A DNA stretch of 64,000 nucleotides from Curtanaerobium respiraculi (GCF_024609215.1 NZ_JANIPD030000001.1:423119-487118), one strand, 5' to 3'. Shown: positions 25,468-38,980, counted from the stretch's first letter. Numbers and translations: made by a program. The notes: generated from the sequence alone by a model not told the origin.

Positions 25468-26571
25468 TTGAAGTTCAGCATCAACGCAAGCGAACTGCAA
25501 AACGCATTGACCACCGTGTCAAAGGGATCCGATTCCAATCCGGCCCAGCCCATTCTCGCAGGCATCCTCCTGAATGCCCGCGAGAGCATGCTGACGCTCG
25601 AGTCAACCAATCTGAACCTTTCCATCCGCTGTGCCCTCCCCGCCCTGGTCGAGGAGGAAGGGAGATGCGTCATCCCTTCAAAGCTGCTGGTAGATGTGGT
25701 GAAAAGCCTGCCCGACGCGGCGGTGCACATCCAAGCGGAGGATGACGAAGACAAGGCGACCATCCTCTGCGAGGCGTCGACCTTCTCATTGAAGACCCTT
25801 GCTGCGCAGGATTTCCCCGGCTTCCCGGAAGTCGCGGCAGACCATACGATGAGGATTCCCTACGGAATATTCAAGAGGATGGTTCGACGTACGGCCAAGG
25901 TCACATCGCGGGATGAATCACGTGCCATACTCACCGGCATCCTAGTTGAAACGGCAGGGGGGCTGCTACGGATGGTAGCGACCGATTCATATCGCCTTGC
26001 GGTGACGGAGGCTCCGTTCGGCGATACCGCGGAATCGTTTTCGGCGGTCATCCCCGGCGCGTTCATGCAAGATCTCGCCGCGCTCCCGGAGATTGGCTGC
26101 GACATCGAGATGGCGGTCGCGGAAAACCAGATCATCGCCGAATATGGAAGCACCACGTTTATCAGCAGGCGGATCGAGGGCAATTACCCGCCCTATAACC
26201 AGCTTCTGCCGGACTCGTTCAAGACGCGCGCGACGTTCGACACGAAGCAGCTGATAGATGCCGTCAAGCGAACGTCGCTTCTCAGCAACAAGACCTCCGC
26301 TATGAAACTCGATCTGAACGCCTCATCGCAGACGACGCAGATTTCCACGGCAACCCAGGATATCGGCGCCGCCAGCGAGACCATTCGCAGCAAGATAGAG
26401 GGCGACGATTGCGAGATTGCGTTCAATTTCGGCTATACCATCGACGGGCTTTCCAGTTCCGAAGAGGATGAGGTGTCACTCGAGCTCCAAGGTGCCCAGA
26501 GACCCGGTATTTTCAAATCGGGCGATTCGGAGAGATACCTATATCTGATCATGCCCATCCGCATGCAGTGA
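25468..26571 (+). CDS. dnaN: DNA polymerase III beta clamp
   Basis: 367 aa, TTG start with AGAAAGGGAG upstream. Three repeated clamp domains; seen: MKFSINASELQNAL, IRCALPALVEEEGRCVIPSK, RMVRRTAKVTSRDESRAIL, LLRMVATDSYRLAV, and the C-terminal PGIFKSGDSERYLYLIMPIRMQ (shown in halves: PGIFKSGDSE / YLYLIMPIR). The ring holds polymerase on DNA. Its stop overlaps the recF GTG start. Confidence 0.96.
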   Translation: MKFSINASELQNALTTVSKGSDSNPAQPILAGILLNARESMLTLESTNLNLSIRCALPALVEEEGRCVIPSKLLVDVVKSLPDAAVHIQAEDDEDKATILCEASTFSLKTLAAQDFPGFPEVAADHTMRIPYGIFKRMVRRTAKVTSRDESRAILTGILVETAGGLLRMVATDSYRLAVTEAPFGDTAESFSAVIPGAFMQDLAALPEIGCDIEMAVAENQIIAEYGSTTFISRRIEGNYPPYNQLLPDSFKTRATFDTKQLIDAVKRTSLLSNKTSAMKLDLNASSQTTQISTATQDIGAASETIRSKIEGDDCEIAFNFGYTIDGLSSSEEDEVSLELQGAQRPGIFKSGDSERYLYLIMPIRMQ

Positions 26572-27803
26572 AGTCTCCATTGACCTCGCCCGAAACACAC
26601 GAATCCCGCCATGAGCAACTGAAGGTGACGTCGGTGTCGTGCGCCGATTTCCGGGTATACAGCCGCTTCGCCCTCGAGGACATCGGCGACCTGACCATCT
26701 TCGTCGGCCCCAACGCCGTCGGCAAGACAAGCGTCCTCGAAGCAATCCAGCTCATAACGGGGCTCGAATCCTTCCGCACGTCGCACGTATCGCAGACGGT
26801 TCGCTGGGGAGCGGCTTCCGCCCGCATCTCGGCTCTTTTTGAAAGCGAACGGCGCAGCCTCAACATGCGCCTCGATATCGCCTCCGGGCAGAGGAGGTAT
26901 TCCCTCAATGGAAAGGGCAAGAGCGCCCGCGCCCTCTCCGGGCTTCTTCCCGCCGTCGTGTTCTCCCCCGATGACCTTCAGATGGCCAAGGGCGCCCCAT
27001 CGCTTCGACGCAAGCAGATCGATAGCCTGGGGGCGCAGGTCTCGAAGAACTACTATGCGGTGCGTTCCGATTACGTGAAGCTCGTCAAGCAGAAGAACCA
27101 GGCCCTCAAGGCCGAGATGCCCGATTCGTTCATCGATAGCATCGACGAGGTTCTGACGCGGGTGGGGGTCCAGGTGCTGCAACACCGGCTGTATCTGGTG
27201 GATAGGATTCAGCCTTTCTTCGAAGGATACTACCGGTCGATAGCTGGGGGATCGGAACGTGCCTGCTTGGTCTACCTTCCCTGCTGGATGCGCCGCCGAG
27301 ACCGTGCGGAAAGATGCCGTTACGAATTCGACAGGCAGGAGGCGCTGTCCGAGCTGGCTCAGGCGATTTCCTCCCATCGCACCGCCGAGCGTGCCCAGCA
27401 CCGTGCCTTGATAGGACCCCATGCCGACGAGGTGACGTTCCTCGTCGAAGGCCACGATGCCTCCCAATTCGCGAGCCAGGGGCAGCAACGCTCACTGGTG
27501 CTTGCCTACAAGCTCGCCGAATCCGCTGTGATCCGCGAGCTTCTCGGGCAGAAGCCCGTGCTTTTGCTCGACGACGTGATGAGCGAGCTCGACGAGCGTC
27601 GCCGTCGGCGTTTCATGGAGTTCATATCCGAGGGTATGCAGACGTTCATCACGACCACCAACCTGTCATATTTCTCGTTTGAGATGACCGATCGCGCGCG
27701 GGTGGTCGACCTTGCCCGCTTGCGCGAGAGAGAGGTCGATGTTTCACGTGAAACATTCTCAATGCGCAGTGCGGAAGGAGGGTTCCATGACGAAGCTCGG
27801 TGA
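26568..27803 (+). CDS. recF: DNA replication and repair protein RecF
   Basis: 411 aa, GTG start overlapping the dnaN stop (GTGA). ABC-type ATPase: Walker A FVGPNAVGKTSVLEAI, the VVFSPDDLQMAKG segment, signature GQQRSLVLAYKLAE, Walker B PVLLLDDVMSELDERRR. Loads RecA at gaps with RecO/RecR. The final codons carry a parS site (27740) that encodes VSRET, and the last 17 bp overlap the next gene. Confidence 0.95.
   Translation: MKSPLTSPETHESRHEQLKVTSVSCADFRVYSRFALEDIGDLTIFVGPNAVGKTSVLEAIQLITGLESFRTSHVSQTVRWGAASARISALFESERRSLNMRLDIASGQRRYSLNGKGKSARALSGLLPAVVFSPDDLQMAKGAPSLRRKQIDSLGAQVSKNYYAVRSDYVKLVKQKNQALKAEMPDSFIDSIDEVLTRVGVQVLQHRLYLVDRIQPFFEGYYRSIAGGSERACLVYLPCWMRRRDRAERCRYEFDRQEALSELAQAISSHRTAERAQHRALIGPHADEVTFLVEGHDASQFASQGQQRSLVLAYKLAESAVIRELLGQKPVLLLDDVMSELDERRRRRFMEFISEGMQTFITTTNLSYFSFEMTDRARVVDLARLREREVDVSRETFSMRSAEGGFHDEAR
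27740..27755. promoter_or_regulatory. parS site 4 (within recF 3' end)
   Basis: Perfect TGTTTCACGTGAAACA lying inside the recF coding sequence close to its stop and about 30 bp upstream of the DUF721 gene start. Right-hand flank of the origin, 8 kb from sites 2 and 3. Confidence 0.93.
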
Positions 27804-28287
27804 TGCCCTCGCCGCCGCCATTTCGGGTATTCCAGGGGTTGATGGGGGGGAACTCATCAAAGCTCAGCGCATCGCGCAGGTTCGGGCGATGTGGAAGGGG
27901 CTCGTCGATCCCATCATCCTCGCTCATACCAACGGCGTCTACGTATTCACGGAAGGCGGGGGAAAGCAGATGCACGTGTACGTGGATGAAAGCATCTTCG
28001 CTGCCGAATTGAACAACCAACGGGAACTTCTGAAGCTGCAGATGATGGAGAGATACGGCGAGAAGGTCGACGAGCTGCATATCCACATCTCCAAAGGGAA
28101 GTACAAGAGCATCCATCCATTCGAAAACACGAGCGGGCCGCTGCAATGGCGGTCCGCGCCCCTTTCCGCGAGCGAACTCGATCGTGTCGAGGAAAGCTGC
28201 GGGGGTATCGGGGAAGGACGTTTGAAGGATGCGTTCAAACGCGCGATGATTGCCGATTTGGAGTGGAAGAAGGGGCTAAAACGATAA
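27787..28287 (+). CDS. DUF721-family protein (DciA-like)
   Basis: 166 aa from ATG 27787 (GGAGG 8 nt upstream); overlaps recF by 17 bp in another frame. The N-terminal part (ALAAAISGIPG, VRAMWKGLVDPIILAHTNGVYVF, then ELNNQRELLKLQMMERYGEKV) matches DUF721/DciA, a helicase-loader/operator family found at recF-gyrB in most Actinobacteria that lack DnaC/DnaI. The C-terminal 60 aa are not recognised. So it is the likely chromosomal loader of DnaB (inference). Confidence 0.82.
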   Translation: MTKLGDALAAAISGIPGVDGGELIKAQRIAQVRAMWKGLVDPIILAHTNGVYVFTEGGGKQMHVYVDESIFAAELNNQRELLKLQMMERYGEKVDELHIHISKGKYKSIHPFENTSGPLQWRSAPLSASELDRVEESCGGIGEGRLKDAFKRAMIADLEWKKGLKR

Positions 28288-28404
28288 AGTTCCTCATTAC
28301 CTCTTACATAAGGCGCTTAGAATGGCTCTCAGAGCCTTTAAACAATGCAATATTAACGGAGAGACCAAGCTATTTTCATGCTTCGTGATAGACTGTTAGG
28401 CTGA

Positions 28405-30408
<2,004 letters not shown>

Positions 30409-30454
30409 CTGCGTATCGAGCATATGCGGCAGTTGTAGTAGAAGGAGTTAATCG

Positions 30455-33028
<2,574 letters not shown>

Positions 33029-33060
33029 ACGTTACATCCCATAATTCGCATCAAACGCGA

Positions 33061-33091
33061 CAAGCCCGTCGGGTCGGTTCCGACGGGCTTG
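33061..33091 (+). terminator. gyrBA terminator
   Basis: Perfect 12-bp stem CAAGCCCGTCGG / CCGACGGGCTTG with a 7-nt loop, 33 nt after the gyrA stop. Confidence 0.8.
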
Positions 33092-33205
33092 CTTACCTTG
33101 TATACTGGTTGCGTCAGCTCCGTTATGCGGCCTTGCCAGCTGCGAGCCCGCTTCAAACGTTCGGGACTCGGGGCGGACGATTCGCTGCAACGGTAAGGGG
33201 AAAAC

Positions 33206-33970
33206 ATGCAGAAGCAGTATTTCAAAGAACGCAGCTGGTGCCTCGATCGCGAAATGGAGTTCAACGTGTACGGCTCGGCCGGCAAGCCGGTGCTGTACAT
33301 CCCCTGTCAGAACGGCCGGTTCTCCGATTTCGAGGACTTTGGGATGGCCGATGCTCTCTCCCCCCGCATCGAAGACGGGCAGATCCAGGTGTTCAGCTGC
33401 GATACCATCGACGCGGAGACCATCTCGAACGAGTTGGGCGACCCCCGCTGGAGGATCGAGAAGCATGAGGACTGGTTCCACTACATTGTCGATGAACTCG
33501 TCCCCCGCATCCATCAAATCAACAATAGGAACGGATTTTTGAACGCGGGGCCGGGGATCCTTTCTTTCGGTTGCAGCATGGGAGGATATCATGCAGCCAA
33601 CTTCTATTTCCGTCGGCCCGATCTCTTTGACCGCAATCTCTCTCTTTCCGCCATGTATGATCTGGATCACTCATTCGATGGTTACCACGACGACCTGACG
33701 TATGACAACTCCCCCGACGTTTTCCTGCGGAATATGACCGACGACCATCCTTGGATGGAGCGCTACCGCCATGGGAAATGCGCGCTCTGCGTCGGGCAGG
33801 GAGATTGGGAGAATGAGACGCTCGAATCGACCCGGCGCATGGCGGAGGTCGTCGCCCTCCGCGATTTACCGGTCTGGGTCGATTTTTGGGGGTATGACGT
33901 GTGCCACGATTGGCCCTGGTGGTTCAAGCAGGTCGATTATTTCATGCCTTGGCTGCTCGACGAGAAATAG
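33206..33970 (+). CDS. esterase-family alpha/beta hydrolase, paired with ATP-grasp protein
   Basis: 254 aa, cytoplasmic (no signal). Esterase-D-like fold: VLYIPCQNGRFSDFEDFG near the N-terminus, nucleophile elbow GCSMGGYHAANF with Ser near 127, and probable acid/His in FWGYDVCHDWPWW at the C-terminus. Tryptophan-rich end (WPWWFKQVDYFMPWLL). Followed 24 bp later by an ATP-grasp gene, so the two probably act on the same small molecule, one joining and one hydrolysing it (inference). The substrate is unknown. Confidence 0.8.
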   Translation: MQKQYFKERSWCLDREMEFNVYGSAGKPVLYIPCQNGRFSDFEDFGMADALSPRIEDGQIQVFSCDTIDAETISNELGDPRWRIEKHEDWFHYIVDELVPRIHQINNRNGFLNAGPGILSFGCSMGGYHAANFYFRRPDLFDRNLSLSAMYDLDHSFDGYHDDLTYDNSPDVFLRNMTDDHPWMERYRHGKCALCVGQGDWENETLESTRRMAEVVALRDLPVWVDFWGYDVCHDWPWWFKQVDYFMPWLLDEK

Positions 33971-33994
33971 AACCATCCATCAAAAAGGAAAAAC

Positions 33995-35179
33995 GTGAAC
34001 TTCGTATTCATATCTCCGAACTTCCCTGAAAACTACTATCGTTTTTGCGAGGAGCTCGACCGCGACGGGGTGACCGTCCTCGGTATCGGCGACGCCCCAT
34101 ACGATGACCTGCGTTGGCAGTTGAAAAGAGCCTTGACCGAATATTATCGTGTCGACTCCCTCGAAGATTACGACAGCGTGTACCGCGCGGTCGCATTCTT
34201 CGCGTTCAAATATGGTCGCATCGATTGGATAGAGAGCAACAACGAGTATTGGCTCGCCCAAGATGCGGAGCTTCGGGATGATTTCAACGTCTCCACAGGA
34301 TTCCATGCGGAGGATATGGATCGCTCTCGCCGAAAGAGCGTCATGAAGGAGTATTACCGGAGCATCGGCATCCCCGTCGCCCGGTACCATCTGCTCAGCT
34401 CGCCGGAAGCAGACCGTGCATTCATCGACGAGGTGGGATATCCCGTCGTCGTCAAACCGGATGATGGAGTCGGCGCCGACGATACCCATCGGATCGAGAA
34501 CGGCGAGCAGCTCGCCGAATTCTACGCGGTGCCGCGGGAAGGGCCGTATCTGATGGAGGAATTCGTTCGCGGGACGGTATGCTCGTATGACGCGATCATC
34601 GATAGCGGGGGGAACCCCCTTTTCGAAACCGGCAACATGTCGCCGGTGAGTATAATGGATATTGTGAACGAGTCGACCGATGTCTTCTTCTACATGGTGA
34701 AGAACCTTTCCGATGATGTGCGGGATGCCGGACGCAGGACCGTGAAGGCGTTCGGAGTGAAGAGCCGCTTCATCCACTTCGAATTCTTCCGCCTCGATGA
34801 GGATCAAGAAGGTCTCGGCTCGAAGGGCGACATCGTGGGGCTCGAGGTGAACATGCGCCCGTCGGGGGGATTGAGCCCCGAGATGCATAATTTCGCGAAC
34901 AGCACCAACGTGTACAAGATCTATGCCGATATGGTCGCTTTCGATTCGACAAACGTCGATACGAATGGTGAGCAATACTATTGCGCGTTTGTGAGCCGGC
35001 GGCTCAACCGCACATTCGCCATGGGGCATGCCGACGTGATGGCGACGTACGGGAAAGACATCGTCGAGCATGCGCCCGTGCCGCCTGCGCTCTCGGGTGC
35101 GATGGGGGATTATGTCTATATTGCCCGCTTCAAGGAGAAAGCCTCCATGCTCTCGTTCGTGAAGGACGTGCTCGCCTAG
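33995..35179 (+). CDS. ATP-grasp ligase, partner of the esterase
   Basis: 394 aa, weak AAAAGGA ribosome site. ATP-grasp features: FISPNFPENYYRF at the start (pre-grasp fold), ATP-binding lysine in YPVVVKPDDGVGADDTHRI, YLMEEFVRGTVCSYDAI, and the metal-binding end GLEVNMRPSGGLSPEM. Such enzymes join a carboxylate to an amine or thiol through an acyl-phosphate. No amino-acid-specific motif is recognised. Forms a two-gene unit with the esterase; a long hairpin covers its stop codon. Confidence 0.8.
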   Translation: MNFVFISPNFPENYYRFCEELDRDGVTVLGIGDAPYDDLRWQLKRALTEYYRVDSLEDYDSVYRAVAFFAFKYGRIDWIESNNEYWLAQDAELRDDFNVSTGFHAEDMDRSRRKSVMKEYYRSIGIPVARYHLLSSPEADRAFIDEVGYPVVVKPDDGVGADDTHRIENGEQLAEFYAVPREGPYLMEEFVRGTVCSYDAIIDSGGNPLFETGNMSPVSIMDIVNESTDVFFYMVKNLSDDVRDAGRRTVKAFGVKSRFIHFEFFRLDEDQEGLGSKGDIVGLEVNMRPSGGLSPEMHNFANSTNVYKIYADMVAFDSTNVDTNGEQYYCAFVSRRLNRTFAMGHADVMATYGKDIVEHAPVPPALSGAMGDYVYIARFKEKASMLSFVKDVLA

Positions 35180-35231
35180 GCGAGCTGGAGGAATTTCATG
35201 AAGAAGGGGATCTGCCGCTCCCAGCTCGCCT
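35178..35231 (+). terminator. long-armed hairpin at the end of the esterase/ATP-grasp unit
   Basis: Arms AGGCGAGCTGG (35178-35188) and CCAGCTCGCCT (35221-35231) are perfectly complementary (11 bp) with a 32-nt loop; the left arm overlaps the stop codon. No T run follows. Confidence 0.5.
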
Positions 35232-35540
35232 CGCAATGAGATGTGCCCGGCGTCACGCTGGATGATGCTCTTCCATCATCATCAATGCCTCGTTTCCTAT
35301 GGACTTGGCATATCACGCCTCCCTTTCCCTTATATGGAAGCGGGCATATAAAGGTGAAAAATATAGGGGCGCCGCTCTTCCAAATGGAAAAATCCCTTAG
35401 GTATTTGTTTGGGAAATACCCTGATAGTTATTCATGATATAAGGACTCATCGGCGCTTTCCCCGGAAAATCGAGTGGGGAAATAAGGTACCATGTTCCCC
35501 GAATCGGAAGGGGTTATCTGCTCGTCCACGTGAGGTATCG
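35232..35540. other. gene-free spacer before LuxR regulator
   Basis: About 310 bp, more AT-rich than its neighbours. One small hairpin, GATGATG around CTCTTC (35262-35281), and several A/T-rich stretches near 35330-35445 that could hold the regulator's promoter; no convincing box pair seen. No gene found. Confidence 0.5.
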
Positions 35541-37259
35541 ATGGGGGTGGACGGAATACAAGATGGATGGCCTCCACGCCAACTGATGGGTGTTCTGCCA
35601 CCGTATCGCCTGGGGGATCATTGGTTTTTCAAGCCTGAAGAGGGGCCGGTCTCTTTGCTGAGAGCAAAAGTGAGGGCGATTTCCGCGAAGTCGCTCATAG
35701 CCAACGTTCGTTTTCGTTATCTGGGGATGGGGTTCTTCTGGGCATGCTGCATGCTCACGTTCAGATCGTCGGGGGCGTTGCCCACCGGCATCGATATCAC
35801 CATGCTGTACACGACGCTGCTGCTGCTCTCGTTCGGCGTGAATATCGCCACGATGGTCACGTTCTCGCTTGTCGAATGCAAGCACCCGGGCACTGTCGGC
35901 CGGCTTCCCGCCGGTGCGTTCGCGATGATCATCATAGCGGGGCTCGTGTGTCTCAATTACGCGGATCGCAGCGAGGGCGGGCTGTCCCTGTTCTTCTGCG
36001 GTGCCACCCTCGTCGGCATCGGATACGGATCATACTGGGGAATGTGGGCCGAGACCTATTCTCATTTCCATCCCGATATCACCAGCGTCTCGCTGCCCTT
36101 GAATTTCATCCTCACGGTCACGATATACAGCCTCGTCTCCGCCGTCTCCGAGAATCTCGGCATCCCTGCCACCGCTTTCATGGTTGTTCTACCGGTTATT
36201 TCATGGGCGCTGCTCAGGCGGTGTCGCGCTGACGAGCGGTATGATCGGACGCCGAACACGATCAAGAACATCGTCATCTCGGTCCTCTCCCTCGAGCAGC
36301 TTCTGCTTATCTCGGCGGTGCTCTCCTTCTTCTTCGGGCTCCTCTGGGAATCCTCGGTGCTCCTCCTGGGGTCGGTCGATCAATCGCATCAGGTGCCTTT
36401 GCTCATCGCATTGGCGACCACGGCGTTTCTCTTCCTGTTCAATACCATCGGCCGCAAGCGGTGGGATATGAACATGCTGTACCGATACGGCGTGCCCGTG
36501 ATCGCGGTGGCGTTCGTCCTGTTCCCGATATTCTTCATGTCGAACCCGATTCTCGTCAATTCGGTCCTCGGGGCAGGGTTCAGCATTCTCGAGGTGCTGA
36601 TATGGATTGCAAGCGTGTCGGTGGCCTACGACAACCGGGTGTCAGGCTTCGTCGTCGGCACCGTCGTGCGCTCGACATTCCTTATCTTCAGGCTCATCGG
36701 CATCGCGCTGGGGTATTTCCTATTCAATTTGCACGGAGCGAATCTGGTATCGCTCACCGTCATGGCAACGTTCGGCATCGCCACGATGGCGTCCATCACG
36801 TATCTATCTTGGCGTGGTAGGACGGTCGACCCGGAAGATATTGGCGTGTTAGATCCCCAAATCGAGGATACAGGATCGAACAACTCGAATTATTCCGGGG
36901 TGGCCGGCAGGAGGAGCAGCTCCGATTCGGCGAAGGCGGGATCGGCTCAGAGCGACCAGGATTCGTTTCCCGACACGCTCACGAATTTCAAAATGTGTTG
37001 CGATGCCGTATCCGAGCGGTACAATCTCTCTCGCCGCGAGGCGGAGGTGCTCCCGTATCTGGCGCAGGGAAGGACGGCAAAATTCATCTCCGACGAGCTG
37101 TTCATTTCCGAAAGCACCGTTCGCACCCATATTCGGCACATCATCGAGAAGACCAAGGCGAAATCGAAGCAGGATATCATTGACATCGTCCTCGTTCACG
37201 GTGCGGAGCTCTGCACCGAGTGCATCGTCATGTCCAAAGAGGACGTGCAGGATTTCTAG
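35541..37259 (+). CDS. LuxR-family regulator with N-terminal 12-helix membrane domain
   Basis: 572 aa from ATG 35541 (TGAGGT 7 nt upstream); the frame is open upstream to 35409 with no ribosome site. Residues about 45-430 contain around twelve hydrophobic helices (for example WACCMLTFRSSG, AMIIIAGLVCLNYA, LLISAVLSFFFGLLW, FLIFRLIGIALGYFLF). A Ser/Asn-rich linker leads to a GerE/LuxR HTH at about 490-560: LSRREAEVLPYLAQGRTAKFI, SESTVRTHIRHIIEKTKAKS. Domain order matches the large family of membrane LuxR regulators typical of Eggerthellaceae; ligands are unknown. Alternative start 35586. Confidence 0.85.
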   Translation: MGVDGIQDGWPPRQLMGVLPPYRLGDHWFFKPEEGPVSLLRAKVRAISAKSLIANVRFRYLGMGFFWACCMLTFRSSGALPTGIDITMLYTTLLLLSFGVNIATMVTFSLVECKHPGTVGRLPAGAFAMIIIAGLVCLNYADRSEGGLSLFFCGATLVGIGYGSYWGMWAETYSHFHPDITSVSLPLNFILTVTIYSLVSAVSENLGIPATAFMVVLPVISWALLRRCRADERYDRTPNTIKNIVISVLSLEQLLLISAVLSFFFGLLWESSVLLLGSVDQSHQVPLLIALATTAFLFLFNTIGRKRWDMNMLYRYGVPVIAVAFVLFPIFFMSNPILVNSVLGAGFSILEVLIWIASVSVAYDNRVSGFVVGTVVRSTFLIFRLIGIALGYFLFNLHGANLVSLTVMATFGIATMASITYLSWRGRTVDPEDIGVLDPQIEDTGSNNSNYSGVAGRRSSSDSAKAGSAQSDQDSFPDTLTNFKMCCDAVSERYNLSRREAEVLPYLAQGRTAKFISDELFISESTVRTHIRHIIEKTKAKSKQDIIDIVLVHGAELCTECIVMSKEDVQDF

Positions 37260-37346
37260 GGAATCCGAGAGATTCGAAATGTGCGGGTAAATGCTAGGCA
37301 TGCTTCACCAAGCAAAGAAGCCGCCTCGCGGCGACTTCTGAATTCG

Positions 37347-37391
37347 TGGTGGAGCATAGGGGGCTCGAACCCCTGACCTCAGGCTTGCAAA
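37347..37391. repeat. left attachment copy (3' half of tRNA-Ala)
   Basis: 45 bp identical to 39338-39382; identity stops abruptly on both sides. On the minus strand it reads from the anticodon loop TTTGCAA to the encoded CCA. It lacks the 5' half, so no functional tRNA can form. Confidence 0.93.
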
Positions 37392-37562
37392 CGGATAAAT
37401 GTTCGATAAAGCCAAAATCACAAAGGCCTGCACCACCAGATATGGTGTGATTGTGCAGGTCTATGGCATCATATAGCGTTCCTAAAATCTGTAAAATCAC
37501 TCGAATCTGAGGCTTCGACCTACGTTCGTAGGTCATTTGTTGGTCACGTTGTTGGTCAGCGA
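37392..37562. other. attachment-site flank with tandem TTGTTGGTCA
   Basis: No gene. Two direct repeats TTGTTGGTCA at 37537-37546 and 37549-37558, spaced 12 bp, with a related TGTTGGTCA at the other end of the element (39286-39294). A hairpin-forming GGCCTGCACC region with repeats of TATGGTG/TATGGCAT lies near 37425-37465. The repeats could be arm-type integrase sites. Confidence 0.5.
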
Positions 37563-38248
37563 ATGATGCGGAAAACCCAGGTTTGGAGGTTGAAGATGAA
37601 GTACACGAGCAGGGGTCTCCGCAGGTGCCGCGGCACCGTGGAGACATCCACCATGTGCGACTACAAGAAGAGCCGCAACTGCATCGCCCGCTACATCGGC
37701 AGCATGCGCCTGTGCGATTTGAGGATAGACGACGTGAACGCCTGGATGGCGGAGATGAACGCCGACGGGCTTTCCGCCCGCACCATATCCAAGCGCTTCC
37801 ATGTATTGAAGCAGACCCTGAAACATGCTCAGGCGTGGACGTGCGCACCGTGGCAAGCTACCTGGGGCGCTCGAACGTTGCCATGACGCTCAACGTGTAC
37901 GCCGAAGTGGACCCCGACGCCAAGCGCGCCGCGGCCAGCAAGGTGGTTGAGGCGTTCGGGGAAAGCGTGCAGCGCGCCTTCGACCTGGCGGCCCTGGCGG
38001 AGCCCGCGCCCGACCTGGAGAGTCCCGGCATCCAAATCACCTTCACCGTGGCCCAGCTGGAGAAGATGCTCGAGGACGCCAGGCGCCGCGAACCGACGCA
38101 TCCCAAATCAGCCTCGCCGCCGCAGCGCGGGGAGACTTGTCGGGGGATCCCCCGCGCCCCTTGGTTCCTAGCCGCGGATGGTTTCGCTACTTCCTGGATT
38201 GCCTATCGAGCAAATCATCGTGGTGGCCGATGTCGAGCAGGACGATGA
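37563..38248 (+). pseudogene. tyrosine integrase remnant (internal deletion and frameshift)
   Basis: The first 95 residues from ATG 37563 are the N-terminal arm and core-binding SAM-like domain (KYTSRGLRRCRGTVETSTM, IDDVNAWMAEMNADGLSARTISKRFHVLKQ). At about 37830 the frame shifts and jumps directly to the C-terminal end of a recombinase: SGVDVRTVASYLGRSNVAMTLNVYAEVDPDAKRAA, with the catalytic Tyr (in two quotes: VRTVASYLGRSNVAM; TLNVYAEVDPDAKR). The catalytic Arg, Lys and HxxR block is deleted. So it is inactive. Trailing sequence to the stop at 38248 is mostly non-homologous. Confidence 0.85.
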
Positions 38249-38462
38249 TGGTGTCCCCATCGAAGATGAATGCGATGCGGGTGTCCATGTTCACGCTGCA
38301 CTCGAAGACTTCGTCGGTCGCCTTGATCTTCTTCATCCGCAGCGACGGGTGTCAGGGGTTGCCGGCGAGCAGGCGGAGCTTGGAGTCCACGGCGCGGCGC
38401 TCCCTCTTCGAAAGCTTGCCGTAGCGTTTGACGAAAGTCTTCCCGAAGCTGAGCTTGTACAC
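38187..38462 (-). pseudogene. RelE/YafQ-type toxin broken by an in-frame TGA
   Basis: Frame read by hand from GTG 38462 (overlapping the antitoxin stop) to TAG 38187: 91 codons of a RelE-superfamily mRNA interferase, VYKLSFGKTFVKRYGKL then RLLAGNP, stop, HPSLRMKKIKATDEVFE, CSVNMDTRIAFIFDGD, IIVLLDIGHHDDL. TGA at codon 37 (38354-38352) falls inside the conserved NPxHPSLRxKK motif, so only a 36-residue fragment can be made. Downstream sequence is still intact, so the mutation is recent or the stop is a sequence error. Confidence 0.85.
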
Positions 38463-38716
38463 TACTCCATCGCCCGGTGCAGGGCGGCCAGGGCGTCGTC
38501 GATGTCATCGTAGACCACTCCCTTGGATGCCCGGGCCTCGGCGGCTAGCGCTTCGAGCTTTTCAGCCTCTGCCTTCGGGTAGACCACCACGGGCACGAAC
38601 TTGATGATGCCGTCCTCGGCGTACACTTCGAACATGTCCCCGCGCTCGAGCCCCATCTCCTTCACGACGCTGCTGGGGATGGTCACCTGGGACTTCGCCT
38701 TCATCTCCGCGAGCAT
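38462..38716 (-). CDS. AbrB/SpoVT-type antitoxin
   Basis: 84 aa from ATG 38716, with GGAGGTGAT perfectly placed upstream; the longer open frame to 38836 is not supported. Swapped-hairpin DNA-binding domain at 1-45: EMKAKSQVTIPSSVVKEMGL, ERGDMFEVYAEDG. Helical toxin-binding tail (AEKLEALAAEARASKGVVYDD). Represses its operon and neutralises the RelE-like partner encoded immediately after it; the partner is broken, leaving an orphan antitoxin. Confidence 0.85.
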   Translation of the reverse strand: MLAEMKAKSQVTIPSSVVKEMGLERGDMFEVYAEDGIIKFVPVVVYPKAEAEKLEALAAEARASKGVVYDDIDDALAALHRAME

Positions 38717-38980
38717 TCCGATCACCTCCAGAAGTTGGAATGTAGAACTTTCCAACTCATTATAGCAACTGCGGGGAAGGTTTGCATCTTGGCCGTGCGA
38801 TGTTGGGGAACTGATGCCGAAACGGTCGGTTCGCACGCTCTTGCCCTCCAGGGCCTCGATTTGAAGCTGGACGGCCTTACGGCCCCGCTTCTCTCAAGCT
38901 TTTCTTCTTCTCGATGACGCTCCAGTCGTTCCTGGGTTTCCACGGCGCGAAAAATAGCAGAGGGGAGGGCCCTTGTGTCG

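Noticed and set aside
38462-38836. Longer 124-codon version of the antitoxin
   Set aside because: The internal ATG 38716 has a perfect ribosome site and begins the AbrB domain; the first 40 codons look non-coding.
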